Source: Ornithodoros turicata (Eukaryota; Arthropoda; Arachnida; Ixodida; Argasidae). From it: 64,000 nucleotides of DNA. The notes beneath the pieces were generated by a model. That model worked only from the letters and a program-made list of their open reading frames with translations. It searched no databases and was not told the origin of the DNA. A program made the position numbers and the translations under genes. The stretch spans positions 186,000-249,999 of the forward strand of contig NW_026999463.1 of assembly GCF_037126465.1 (NCBI RefSeq), read 5' to 3'. Positions 22,491 through 32,907 of the stretch are shown in pieces. Each line of letters starts with the position of its first letter. Positions within the stretch are counted from its first letter, which is position 1.

Positions 22491-22750
22491 GTGCTCCAAA
22501 ATACGACACAGGCGCCGACTCGCCTTAGTGGCTACCGAGTACCGACTAAGCCACTGTGTCGTAGACGGTCCCAACGTGTCTGCATCGCAGTACTTTTTTC
22601 TCTGCGTCGGGATCGTTAATTCGAGTATTACGAAAACGCATCTGAAGCTGCAACAATCTGCTCCGAAAGCGTTATCTGTATCATCCAACTAGCGTTATAT
22701 AGCTTACGCGTTACGAAAAAGCATCTGAAGCTGCAACAATTCATATACTC

Positions 22751-23630
22751 CGTGGAGTGGAGTGCAGTGGCGTAGAGGAAGACGGGAGAGGTCTGCCTGT
22801 CAACACCGACGGCAAGTTTCTCCCGCTGGGAAAGGGTGGGGGAGGAGGGAGGGAGGGAAAGAGAGAGAAAAGAGAAGGAATCAGTCAGGGGCGGTCGGGG
22901 TGGCAAAGTCCAAGGTTGCTGGGGAGGTCTTGTAGGTCAGACAGGCTCTCGGGTTCGGGGCAGGTCCGTGGGAATTGTGCAACGCCGTGGGCGACGCAGG
23001 GTGGTGCAGGATGGCGGCAGCGGGGGACCTGGGGTGGCTGTTGTGTCCTGGGAAGTTCATAGGGGTCGTGCGATGCTGAGGGTGACGTAAGGCGATGGAG
23101 GGAGGCGGCGGCAGTTGCAGAAGTGGTCCTGGGGTCAGGTCAGGGGTGGCTGTGGTGTCCTGGCAAGTCCAAGGGGGTCGTGCGACGCTGTGGGTGACGT
23201 AGAGGGCGCAGGGTGGCGGCGGCAGGTGGCGAAGTGGTCCAGGGGTGGCTTTTGGTGTCTGCCAAGGTCCATGGGGTCGTGCGACGACGTAGGGCGGTGC
23301 AAGGTGGCAGCGGCAGGTGGCGAGGTGGTCCAAGGGTCATGTCAGGGGTGGAATTGGTGTCTGGCAGGTGCAAAGGGGTCGAACGACGCCGTGTGTGACG
23401 TAGGGCGGTGCAGGATGTCGGCGGCAGGAGGAGAAGTCGTCTAGGGGTCAGGTCAGGGGTGGCTTTGATGTACAGGCAATTCCGTGGGTGACGTAAGGCG
23501 GGTCAGGAAGGTGGCGGCAGCTGGAGAAGTCCTGGGGTCAGGTAAGGTGTGGCTTCTGGTGTCCTGGCAGGTCCTGGGGTCCTACGCTGCCCTAGGCAGC
23601 GTCAGGCGGAGGAGGTCCGGAGGGAGGCAA
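22751..23630 (-). repeat. LINE-1 3' region with irregular ~92-113 bp repeats
   Basis: The 3' untranslated part of LINE-1. The motif GTCGTGCGA (or GTCGAACGA) comes at about 23064, 23177, 23276 and 23368, each within a G-rich context with GGCGGCAGGTGGCGA. A purine run (GGGAGGAGGGAGGGAGGG-like) lies at 22825-22880 close to the 3' junction with the satellite. No poly(A) or simple tail was seen at the junction. Confidence 0.6.
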
Positions 23631-25697
23631 CTACAGGCGGGTGTCCAGGCCGGTAGAGCTTAGGAACTGCAGCAGCTCCCTCTGGATGCGTCGGCGATGG
23701 TGTCGCGGGGCCATGGGGTAGACCAGGTTAACCAGGCTGTGGTCGGAGATGCCGGCGCTGGACAGGTTCTGGAAAAGAAGATCTCTCTGAGAAGCAGTAT
23801 CTCTGCAGCGGGTGATTAGGTGAGCAACACTCTCCTGGACACCGCAGGTTCCGCAGCGTGGGTTGTCGACCAGGCCGATCGTGAAGCCGTACGCCCGGGT
23901 GAAGGCGCACGACACACGGAGCTATAGCAGCAGCGATGCCTCGTCCCTGATTAGGCCGGCCGTCATGCAGGGTGGGGGTGCTGTCCCATCCGCCGTGGGC
24001 TTGTCCGGGTGGAAGCTGCGCACGTGGAGGGCGATCCTCTTCTTAGCCTGGCTGGTGGTAGATGGTGTCTGGCGGACCAGGGTCTCGGTGGTGGCCTGCT
24101 TGCTCAGGGAGTCCGCCATCTCGTTGCCAGGGATGCCTTTGTGGGATGGGATCCAGTGCAGCGCGATGCGATGACCGGATGCCAGGAGGAGCTGCAGCTT
24201 CTGGTGTGCTCTGAAAGAAAGATGGCAGTGTTCATATCGGTTGTCTAGCCTCGACAGAGCCCCGCGGGAGTCCGTGAGGATAACCGCTTTGGTGGCGCTC
24301 GTCTTGGCGATGATGTCCAGGGCTTCCGTGATCGCCAGGAGTTCTGCATCCGTGGAGGAGAGGAGTCCGGACAATCCTTCGGCCCAGGAGAACTGTGTTG
24401 CTGGGATGTGGCAGGCCAGGGAGCAGGCGCGTCGTCCAGGGTCGACTGAGGCGTCCGTGTACACGTGCAGGTAGTCCTGGTAGCTCTCATGAAGGCGCTC
24501 GGCGGCCAGGAACTGTGCCACCGCATCCGGAACGTCCTTTTTCCGCGGCAGGCCTGGCAGTGTTGTCCGGATGGCGGTCCCGAGGAGCCTCCATGGAGCA
24601 TCTGGACTGGGAACTGGTGGGATGGGCTGGAACAGCTGGTCCTGCGTGAAAAGTGTACATGAAAAACGGCTCCGTTGTCGGTCCCTTAGACGCTGCAGTA
24701 GCGCCCTTCCGGTTGTTGTCCTGTTCAGTCTGGTGAGCTGGTTCAGCAGGTGTTGGGTGGCTCGTAGTTGGAGAGGGAGAGCGGCAGCCTCGGCGTACAC
24801 GGCGACGTTCCGCATCCCAGGTGGGAGTCCGAGAGCCAGCTTCAGTCCGCGACGGTGGAGCAGTTCCAGGGATTCCAGCGTTGATCTGCTGGGCTTGGCG
24901 TAGGGGAGTCCGAACAGCATCCGTGCGGCTGTGGTGGCGTTGTGGATGGTCAGGAGGGTCCTCTGGGGGCAGCCGGAGTGCCGTCCGCTGAGTCGCATGG
25001 TCACGTTCAGGGTTGTCTTGCATCGGGTCTGGAGGCCCTTGACGAGTGGCGCCCAGGAAGACCTGGAATCCAAGGTTACTCCTAGAAAACGGTGGACACG
25101 TACCTGTTCCAGTGGTGTGTTTTCCATCAGGATCGGTTCGGGCAGCGTACACCAGTTTGCCGTGGAACCAAGCAGCATGACCCTGGTCTTTTCGGCTGAC
25201 GGGGTGAGTCCAAGGCCACGGATGTACTCGGTCGTAGCGTCCACGCACTTCTGGATGGTCTTCATCACTTTCCAGGGGTCCTTGCCGTTGGTCCACAGGC
25301 AGATGTCGTCCGCGTAGATGGAGAGTTGCAGGGGAGGTGTTGTTGCTGGTAGGGCCTTGGGAACTCCAGCCATGACGAGGTTGAAGAGCAGGGGGCTCAG
25401 GATACTGCCTTGACGTAGACCGAGGTTCTGCGGGCCTGGGGAGCTCAGCGTCGATCCCAGTCGGACCCTGAAAGAGCGGTTGGAAAGTAGGGCGTGAATG
25501 AAAGCAGCTGCCTCGCCTCCGATTCCAGGGTCGACGAGGGAGTCCATGACGGTGTTGATGGGGACGCTGTCGAAGGCGGCCTTGATGTCGAAGAACACCA
25601 CTGCCGTTCTGCACTTGCGTTGGGCGGCGGCGTTCACCTCCGAGACCAGGTCCAGCACAGAGTCCTGGCAGCAAAGGTTGCGTCTAAAACCTGTCAT
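23631..25697 (-). pseudogene. LINE-1 ORF2: reverse transcriptase, RNase H, Cys-His tail
   Basis: The reverse transcriptase part begins at 25697. Motif A has Asp37 in FFDIKAAFDSV and motif C has YADD at residues 128-131. RNase H follows with a complete catalytic set (Asp415 in YTDAS, Glu452, Asp476 in LTDSRG, Asp529) and His519 in WIPSHKG. A single in-frame TAG at 23922-23924 splits off the last 94 residues, which carry a C-x2-C...H-x4-C motif (CGTCGVQESVAHLITRC) typical of the ORF2 tail. Upstream, a stop and frameshift between 25697 and about 25760 part it from the rest of the RT (SSYRPISLTSCLAKL motif at 25750-25830, in another frame). It reads target-primed reverse transcription in the living state. 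Confidence 0.88.
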
Positions 25698-25861
25698 GCA
25701 GGGGGAAAAGAGTACTTGGAATTAAGTAGCCATGTAATGCGGCGATGTAGCAACCGCTCTGTCAACTTAGCCAAGCATGATGTGAGCGATATCGGTCGAT
25801 AGGAGCTCAGTTCGCCCGGGGGCTTCCCTTGCTTCAATATCGGCACGATGACGCTCTCTTT

Positions 25862-27070
25862 TTAGGATGGTGGTAGCATGCTGTGGTCCCAGCACTGGTT
25901 GATGGAATCCAGGAGCCGTGTAGTTGTCTTGTCCGGTAGGTTCCGCAGGCACTGGTAGGTGAGTCCGTCCATCCCAGGGGCTGACATGGCTTTCAGGGGG
26001 TCCAGGGCGAAGCGCAGTTCTCCGGCCGTGAAGGGGTGGTCCATGTCCGTGGGGGATGCCGGAGGCGCCGCCGTGGAGGGGACGTCCCTCCCTGCGCCGA
26101 ACAGGTCGGCGAAGTCCTCTGCCAGCTCCTCAAGGGAGACCCCTTTGGCTAGAGCCATGGAGCTGAAGGGGTTCGCCTTCCTCCTCCCCCCCAGGGCGTT
26201 GACGACAGACCAGAGTTTCCGGGCCGATGTGCTGCTGGTGAGGGAGGCTGAGAACCTCTTCCATTGGGAGCGCTGCAGCGTGACCGCGTATCTGCGCAGG
26301 GCGGCGGAAACTCGTCGGTAAGCCGTCAGACGCCTGGGGGAGTGGTTCCGACGCAGGGCCCTCTGTGCGCGGCGCCTCGCAGCACACAGCCGGAAGTACT
26401 TCAGGTCAGGTTTGGGTCCGGTTGCTGGCGCAGTCCCGGACTTGGTTGCGGCGGCCAGGGCTGTCCTGATGTCCACGCAGATGTCCTGGAAGGCTGGAGA
26501 TCCGTCCAGGCAGGCTCGGAAGGAGTCCCACACGACGATGGTGGTCCGTCGCTTCGGGGCTTGTAGGCCAGGGTCACGTCGATCGGGAAGCGGATGGTGC
26601 GCGTTGAGGTCACCGCAGAGAAGCAGAGGGCCTGGCAGGGAGGACTGCACTTGCTGCAGGAAGTCGTCAGGTATCTGGTCCACCGTAACCGCGTAGGTGG
26701 GACGGATGTAAGCAGAGGCGACAGTGAGTGAGTCATTTCCAAAACTTACCTTTACAGCTGTGACTTCAATCACGGCTGACGACAGCTGGTCTGTGGGCAG
26801 CTGGGTTTGTGCCAGGTGCCTTGCGACGAAGACTGCCGTGCAGCCGTGGCCGAAGTGTGGTATGCTGGGAGAGGTGTACATAATGGAGCCAGGTAGCCCC
26901 ATCGTGTCCGGGATGTTGCATTCCTGGAGGCAGATGACGCTGTAGCTGGTCTTGGAGAGGCGTTGCTTGAGCTCGGCCATCCTGGGTCGTTGTCCGGCGC
27001 AGTTCCATTGCAGGACGCGGGGGAAGGCGGGTGCGGTAGGTTGTTGGCTCCGGTGGGGCTTACTGTCCAT
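25862..27070 (-). pseudogene. LINE-1 ORF2 N-terminal part: truncated APE endonuclease and RT start
   Basis: A 402-aa frame. Residues 18-160 match the first two thirds of an APE-like endonuclease: QWNCAG at 21-26, the catalytic-type Glu in CLQE at 48-51, and GDLNAHH at 153-159. After about residue 166 (base 26575) the usual C-terminal part with the SDH motif is missing, and the frame passes straight into the linker and the RT fingers (APGMDGLTYQCL near residue 370). This is an in-frame deletion of roughly 80-110 residues. The start overlaps the end of ORF1 by 11 bases, a normal arrangement in this group. Without the SDH histidine the endonuclease should be inactive. Confidence 0.85.
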
Positions 27071-28444
27071 AACTGAAAGTAGAAAGCAGACTGGTAAGCA
27101 TTGGTTCCATTACCTTGAAGGCTTGGACTTCTGGGATGTTGCTGGCAGCTGGGATGGCAGCCAGCATGGCACGGAAGGCTGTGATGAGCAGGGGGACCAA
27201 CATCATCACCAGCTGGGTGCCCTGGGGAGGTGCAGGTTCCGGCTTGGCAGCAGCTTCCTGTACAGCAGGCTTGAGAGGGGCCGCCGTCGTCCGCGGGGGT
27301 CTGTTGGCGGCAGGCGGCGGCGGTCTCTGGGTCGGGGCAGGGTCCCTGGGCAGATCCCAAACACTGGGGGTAGCATTAGTGTCAGGAATCTTACCTGAGG
27401 CCGGTTTGGCTGTGGCAGGCTTCTTGGCAGGGGCCGCTGGCTTCGGCAGTGCTGGGAAGGCGTCGGCGCTGCGGACGGGTGCTGGGCGCGTTGGCTTCAC
27501 GACGGCAGGGTTGATGCGGCCGCTCCGGGACGGGCGGACCTCGCAAGCTTCCGTCTTCACAGCAGCGATGGCGGCCTTCCTCCTGGGGCATCCTCCGAAG
27601 CTGGCTGGATGGGGACCTCCGCAATTGCCGCACCGTTGCTCCTTCCGCGTCGTGCAGTCCTTGAAGGCGTGGCTCCTGGCGCATGCGCGGCAGTGCTCCG
27701 ACCGACGGCAGTACTTGGCAACGTGCCCAAAGCCCTGGCAACGATAACACTGGGTGGGTGAGAAGTACTCGCTTACCTTGAACTTGTTGAAGCCTAGCGG
27801 CACTTCCTCGGGCATGGCGACGTCGCTCTTGAAGGTGACGACGACGCTGCTCGTTGTGCCGTCCGGGTTCGGGCGGTAGCGTAGCTGGCGGCGGGCGTCG
27901 ATGGCTCCGAAGGGTCGCAGGTACTCCAGCAGCTGGGCGTCCGTGTAGCTGGAGTTGACGCCGACGATCTTTCCCACGTTCCTGGCGTAGGACTCCGGGA
28001 TCCGGGTGGTGACGGCGGTGGTTCCGAGGCACGTGACGCCGAGCAGGGCCTTGGCAGCTTGCAGCGATGCGACGGTCACGGTCAGGCTGCCGTTCCGCGA
28101 GAAACGGTGATTCCTCACCCGTTCCTGCGTGGATTGAGTACCTGCGCAGCAATCAGATTCGGGTCAGTGTTGAGGAGACTTACCTCGGGGTCGACGGGCG
28201 TGAAGACCACTGGGATGCCGGCCTTTCGTGACTTCTTGTACACGACCGTGACGAAGCCGTCGTCGTCGTCTTGTAGGTGGCTGGTGGCGCTTGTGCTGCG
28301 GGATCTGGAACGGAAAGAAACGTCGTCAGGAGAAACTCGCCTTGGACATTTCGCTGGCGTGGACGGGGGGCCCTTCGCTGCCACGTGGTCCCGCGACGGG
28401 GTCGCCTGCGGTAGCAGCATGGCGGGATCCGGTTCCAGGTCCAT
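27060..28444 (-). pseudogene. LINE-1 ORF1: Gag-like protein with three zinc knuckles, one frameshift
   Basis: The ORF1 nucleocapsid-like protein binds element RNA. The N-terminal 109 residues (28444-28115) run in one frame and end after NPRRNG. The body continues in another frame from about 28118 with NGSLTVTVAS, so one shift lies near 28115-28135. The body (352 aa) has an RRM-like region and then three zinc knuckles at about residues 115-175: CYRCQGFGHVAKYC, CRACARSHAFKDC and CGNCGGPHPASFGGC. A Pro/Ala-rich low-complexity stretch follows. The end overlaps ORF2 by 11 bases. Confidence 0.82.
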
Positions 28445-28572
28445 TCCTGTAAAAGAAAAAAGAAAAAACGCAAAAGGGTGAACGAGGCACTTAGCCCTGA
28501 AAAGGGCTGTTAAGGCTGGGAGGCGCTAACACGAGGTTAGGAGATTCCCAAAACACGTCCTCACTCGACAAG

Positions 28573-28727
28573 AGCCGAAAGCGTTATCTTCAGCATTCAA
28601 CTCGCGTTATATAGCTTACGCGTTACGAAAAAGCATGTGAAGCTGCAACAATGTGCTCCAAAATACGACACAGGCGCCGACTCGCCTTAGTGGCTACCGA
28701 GTACCGACTAAGCCACTGTGTCGTAGA
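28573..28727 (+). repeat. Satellite A fragment between LINE-1 and the hAT element
   Basis: Contains the 87-bp monomer and one anchor module (TACGACACAGGCGCCGACTC). It is broken after GTCGTAGA at 28720-28727, which recurs at 29936-29943 beyond the hAT insertion. Confidence 0.93.
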
Positions 28728-29935
28728 CATAGCTGGGCGTCCTCACTCATGAGGACCCTCATGAGAACGCCTCACCCTCAACTCACGACGATGAGGTGAG
28801 GGTGAGTGAGGCCAGACCACGCTGAATGTTCCTCACGAGGACAGTCGTGAGGCATTGTCCCTCATGAGGCCCACTGTGAGGGCCCTCATGAGGCCAGTCG
28901 TCGTGAGGCCATCAATACGTGAGGGTACAACGAAGTCTGTGAGGAGCCTCACGGATGAGGCCGTGAGGCCCTTTGTGAGGAACCTCACGGATGAGGCCAT
29001 GAGGCCTTTCGTGAGGAACCTCATGAATGAGGCTGTGAAGCCTTTCGTGAGGGACCTCACGGATGAGGCTGTGAAGCCTTTCGTGAGGGACCTCACGGAT
29101 GAGGCTGTGAGGCCTTTCGTGAGGGACCTCACGGATGAGGTCGTGAAGTCCTGACGGTCCGTGACGCACCTCACAGATGAGGTGATGGGTTCGGGCTCCT
29201 CTTTGCTGATGCCAAACACTAACGTTATATCTCACTGTGACAGTAGCAATTGTTACCAAATTTATCCAATCACTCGACGAAACCCTTAAGCAGTTGAATG
29301 CCGCGTAGTATCATTAGTACCAACTACTGACACAGTAGTTCAACGCCGACGTGTCAGGTGAACATGAAGGAAAGTTCTTTTAAGGCTTATGTGCCTACTA
29401 GTGACTTGAAGACACGTCACGCCATAACGGTATTCACGAGGCGAGACTCGTGAGGATGAGGGGTCGTGAGGCCATGAGGGTCCTCATGAGAAGAATGTAC
29501 GTGAAACCATAAGGGCCGTCATGAGGTGAGGGTACGTGAGAATGAGGACTCGTGAGGCCATGTGGGTCCTCATTAGGCGAAAGTACGTGAGGCCCCGTGA
29601 GGACATGAGGGCCCTTACATGGGCCTAGGGTTCGCGTGAGGACATGAGGACACGTGAGGATGAGGACCTCATGAGGTGAAGATACGTGAGGCCATAAGGG
29701 TTGCGAATAGCCTCATGAGGTGAAGGCATGTGAGGATGAGGATGATAAGGCCTCTCGGGATCCCGATGCCCTGAGATGAGGTTTGTGAGGGCAAAATTTA
29801 AAATGGAATGTGAGGGTGAGGGTGACTGAGGTTTAGTTACTGGTGAGGAAGATTTGGTGAGGGTGAGTGAGGCCAATAAAGTCTGTGCTTCGTGAGGTGA
29901 GGATGAGTGAGGCCGCTGGAAAATACCCACCTATG
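28728..29935 (+). mobile_element. hAT-like non-autonomous element (left-arm copy), 8-bp TSD
   Basis: A 1208-bp insertion in satellite A. It is flanked by the 8-bp duplication GTCGTAGA (28720-28727 and 29936-29943), and removing it with one copy restores a normal satellite anchor. The ends are short imperfect inverted repeats: CATAGCTGGGCG at the left, CATAGGTGGGTA (complement) at the right. Eight-base duplications and CA...TG ends fit hAT. No transposase is present. Inside are TGAGG-rich minisatellites. Long open frames within it come from a 36-bp (12-codon) repeat. Confidence 0.85.
28940..29175. repeat. 36-bp TGAGG/CCTCA minisatellite inside the hAT element
   Basis: Unit about 36 bp with ACCTCACGGATGAGG and CCTTTCGTGAGGG (for example from 29062 to 29098). 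The core CCTCA...TGAGG is self-complementary, so single strands could fold. A related but less regular TGAGG-rich stretch runs from 29440 to 29930. Confidence 0.8.
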
Positions 29936-30121
29936 GTCGTAGACGGTCCCAACGTGTCTGCATCGCAGTACTTTTTTCTCTGCGTCGGGATCGTTAAAAA
30001 AAATTGGAGCATTACGAAAACGCATCTGAAGCTGTAACAATCTGCTCCGAAAGCGTTATCTGTATCATCCAACCAGCGTTATATAGCTTACGCGTTACGA
30101 AAACGCATCTGAAGCTGCACA
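29936..30121 (+). repeat. Satellite A remnant after the hAT element
   Basis: Resumes at the anchor (GTCGTAGACGGTCCC) and ends in GAAGCTGCAC at about 30121. It has CTGTAACAATC and CCAACCAGCG variants. The next 1.5 kb (30122-31690) shows no gene: it has direct repeats with CCATGTTCCATG, TCTGTGAAAATTA and CTGTCGGGAACTGTCAACTC. Confidence 0.85.
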
Positions 30122-31694
30122 AAGATAGGTGGTGGAAGGAACATCTTGCCAAGAATGCTGTCGGGAACTGTCAACTCCACTTTGGAAGATTTCGTGGGCG
30201 GCCTTTGCAGAAGGAACATATTGCCGTGAAGGAACATCTGTGAAAATTAGCATACAGAAAAATTAGAGGAATAGAAGAAACCAAGAAGCAACAATAAGAA
30301 TGAAATGTTCCATGTTCCATGTTCTGTTCCATGAAAGGCTCAGTTCGCTCACCAAGAATGCTGTCGGGAACTGTCAACTCAGCTTTGGTGGAAGATTTCC
30401 TGGGCAATTTCGTAGGAGGTCCTTGCAGAAGGAACATCTGTGAAAATTACCATACAGCAAGATTAGAGGAATAGAAGAAACCTAGAAGCAAGAATAAGAA
30501 TGAAATGTTCCATGTTCTGTTCCATGAAAGGCTCAGTTCAGTCGCCAGGAATGCTGTCGGGAACTGTCAACGGAAATGCGAGCCAGACTTAAAAAAGCCA
30601 CTCCTTCTTATCGTCTTTGGTGATCTTGAGCCTGAGTCTAGCGCCGCCATTTTACGCGGGCGTTGGTGATAAGGCTGCAACACGTCCATTGTCCAACACT
30701 ATGTCCATTCTTTGGGGGGAAATAGGACGTTATGAACGCTGTAGCTCCGAAGCTATTTCATTTTAGTGCAATGAGGGATAGAAGAATGCGCAGATGGCGC
30801 AGCGTGTTGGCATACTATGTGCGCTTACAGCGCGGAGAAGACACAAAAAAGAAGAGGAAAGAGGCGTAGAGGCAGGCAAGATGGTGGACGACATGCATGA
30901 AGAACGAAACCTGAACGTGGGTTCTACGTGGGTTTCTTTCAGTGTTTTCCCTGAAAAATAGTTTTAAAACCACTCAATTGTAAGAAGTGCCGCCAGAAAA
31001 ACTGCTGGAAATTTCCAACACAATCCGGGCGCACTTGTGCCGAGTAAACGAGGGCAAAATATCAACAAAACATATGCCTCTTTGAGGTAGACCAAACAAA
31101 AAGCTATTCCACCTTTTATTTGTGAACAACGCATTGAACAATATCAAACTGGTTTAACTAATGAGCGTCTATTTCCGCCACCCGCTTACGACGTCGTGTC
31201 GTTCGTCGCCAAGTCAAAGCTGGCCCTTATCCAATAGACCTCTCCCTGTTTGTAAAAAAATGACGTCATAGTGCTCGAGAGCGCGACTAATTTGGTAGTG
31301 TTGATATACGTTCGGAGTTAGGAACTTACAAGGTCGCGCCCGAAAGACCACGCGCGGTATTGGGGGAATTAATATGGTCCCTGAAAGAGACGCGACCTTC
31401 GCTCCTGCGTTTCTTTCAATCAGCGGCAGCGAACGAGTGCCCATTCGTGGAACCCAGTCCTCCCCTTCCCAGTTGTTTCGGTTTCGGTCTGTCTACCAAC
31501 GTCATGATGACGTTTCTCTGGTAGAGGTCTATATAGAGGGTCGGGGTGGGGTTAATATTGTTGTTCGACGAATGGGAGATTATTTCGCACCAGGCGTCGC
31601 ACCGTGTGTTTTCACCGTAGGGTGACTCAATACGAGCTTCCTCTGCAGGGGGAGCTACCATATTCTGGCACCCTATTTCCCCGTAGCTTCAGTC

Positions 31695-32264
31695 GTGATT
31701 ATAAACTGTTCAGGGTTTTCTGTCGCACGTAAAATTTGCAATGCGGGCGCTTCTTTCGGAATAAGCTTTCAAATACCGCTGACAATATTAACAGCCTGCC
31801 TGCTGCAGAGTACAGTCTCTCCAGAGTCCAGAGCGCCGCCGTTCTACTTGTGGCGGCACGTGGATGACTATGAAGACGTGGCAGTGCTGCCGCGTGCCAC
31901 TGCCCCTTGCAGCCAGTTCTACCAGCACCGTCCTAGCGTGAGGCCACGATCATCTGCCCGCTGGGACATTCCCTCATCGCCGGTCAGGACTCATGTAGAG
32001 GAACACCACTTCCTCTACATACTCAACGGTATCACTCCTTTTCCGGAGCGTGGCGCTTTTGATGCACTCTCACGCTCCAGCTTGCAGGTCGGAGTGCGTA
32101 AGTGTTGCTCTGGACCCGTGACGTACGGGGGAAGGGGACGTCGGAAAACCAATGATACGCCTCGGAAACTTCACTGGGGAGTGTATCGCGCTCGTGGCCC
32201 TGAAAGACCATTTAGTAGAGGCACCGGAGTACGAGGGAGAGAGTACACCGAGCGCGTTGGATAG
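31695..32264 (+). CDS. 189-aa open frame kept in both inverted-repeat arms, unknown
   Basis: An unrecognised 189-aa frame. It begins MIINCSGFSVARK and includes a hydrophobic stretch (ISFQIPLTILTACLLQS, residues 24-40) that could be a membrane segment, then an Arg/Pro-rich remainder with an RGREYTERVG tail. The same frame lies at 53239-53808 on the minus strand, with only three amino-acid differences. Being open in both arms could mean selection, or only recent duplication or gene conversion. No start context, intron signal or domain supports translation, so it may be a chance frame in a repeat. Confidence 0.25.
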   Translation: MIINCSGFSVARKICNAGASFGISFQIPLTILTACLLQSTVSPESRAPPFYLWRHVDDYEDVAVLPRATAPCSQFYQHRPSVRPRSSARWDIPSSPVRTHVEEHHFLYILNGITPFPERGAFDALSRSSLQVGVRKCCSGPVTYGGRGRRKTNDTPRKLHWGVYRARGPERPFSRGTGVRGREYTERVG

Positions 32265-32907
32265 AGCTGCTACTTAACGTTCCCATCGACATTCTACGTC
32301 TTCTTCCTGGAGCGCGGCCTATATGATGGCATATGATACGCGGGGCCACGCACCGGTTGGTTACTATGGCAACCCACTGGCGCACGCATTACAGCGCAAT
32401 AGTGTGATCCGGACTTGGTGTGAACTGGGCCTTAATTCTCGCACTAAGTTAAATAGTGACACATAAAAAATAGAGAGATTAAGTACAAACTCCGCGGCAT
32501 TTTAATTCTTTAGGAGTCACAATAAGGAAGCATACTCGAAGCTATCCATTGTCAATAATGTCCGCTAGCTGTTTTTCTCCGATTTTTCTGTTTCTTTTTT
32601 TCAAGTACAAGCTGTGAGCAAAGGCGGCAATACTGTGTGTAAATAGGCAGTGTATAATTTCAGTGCATCCAACATTGTCATAATTGCTTGTGAAGAACAA
32701 CGTATTCTTCCTTAATCATTTTTCGCATTTCCGGCACCCGATCTGGAAAGGCAGGTTACTCTATTTGTATTGCTGTGTCAAGTGGATCTTTCAGTAATGA
32801 ATTCTCCACACATCGTCCGACTCCGCAATGACTACTACACCACTATGCTTTTTTGCGGAATTTTTATTGTATGGTATTTTGGGCGGAGGGCATTTTATGG
32901 TACGTAA

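Larger units (their letters stand above)
7711..22750 (+). repeat. Satellite A: 87-bp monomer, higher-order array with anchor module
   Basis: The basic monomer has an 87-bp period (for example 8342 to 8429) and contains GCGTTATATAGCTTACGCG and GAAGCTGCAACAAT. An 83-bp variant lacks four bases in the CCATATACTCC part. Thirty-four copies of an anchor module (ATGTGCTCCAAAATACGACA...) are spaced 343, 430, 604 or 778 bases apart, that is 343 plus 0, 1, 3 or 5 monomers; 691 is 778 less one monomer. Six-base-shorter spacings (337, 598) follow anchors carrying a TTAATTCGAG deletion variant. Since 87 is 3 x 29, long open frames appear in it, but they are by-products of the period. Confidence 0.97.
22751..28572 (-). 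mobile_element. Non-LTR retrotransposon LINE-1 (I/Jockey-like, with RNase H), inserted in satellite A
   Basis: Satellite A stops after CATATACTCC at 22750 and resumes with GAAAGCGTTATC at 28573, so everything between is one insertion. Reading on the minus strand: 5' leader (28572-28445), ORF1 with three zinc knuckles, ORF2 with APE endonuclease (partly deleted), reverse transcriptase, RNase H and a Cys-His tail, then a GC-rich 3' part with about 100-bp repeats. Three frame breaks and an internal deletion show it is dead. The clade is a judgement from RNase H plus multi-knuckle ORF1. The target duplication is not clear. Confidence 0.88.
28728..32907 (+). repeat. Left arm of giant inverted repeat (~4.2 kb)
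   Basis: Matches the complement of 52594-56646 over the whole length: hAT element, satellite remnant, GAACATCT/TTCCATG-rich part, and the 189-aa open frame. The arms end at GGTACGTAA (32899-32907), whose complement is at 52594-52602. The 189-aa frame differs at only three residues between arms. The left arm has a second copy of a roughly 200-bp segment (about 30330-30560). The spacer is 19.7 kb. Confidence 0.92.

Noticed and set aside
7676..22692. Dozens of open frames of 60-226 aa in satellite A, such as 10872-11552 and 12330-13010
   Set aside because: They repeat a 29-residue word because the monomer is 87 = 3 x 29 bases. They start and stop at fixed places of the repeat and appear on both strands. 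There is no sign of a gene.
24487..25674. 395-aa minus-strand frame in LINE-1
   Set aside because: Out-of-frame shadow of the RT; no motifs.
28833..29259. Open frames in the TGAGG minisatellite on both strands (also 56121-56547)
   Set aside because: The 36-bp period is a multiple of three, so frames stay open on either strand. Both arms carry them only as repeats.
31992..32020. Short perfect inverted repeat TGTAGAGGAA/TTCCTCTACA as a regulatory hairpin
   Set aside because: Ten-base arms around six bases occur by chance at this length scale; nothing nearby supports a role.
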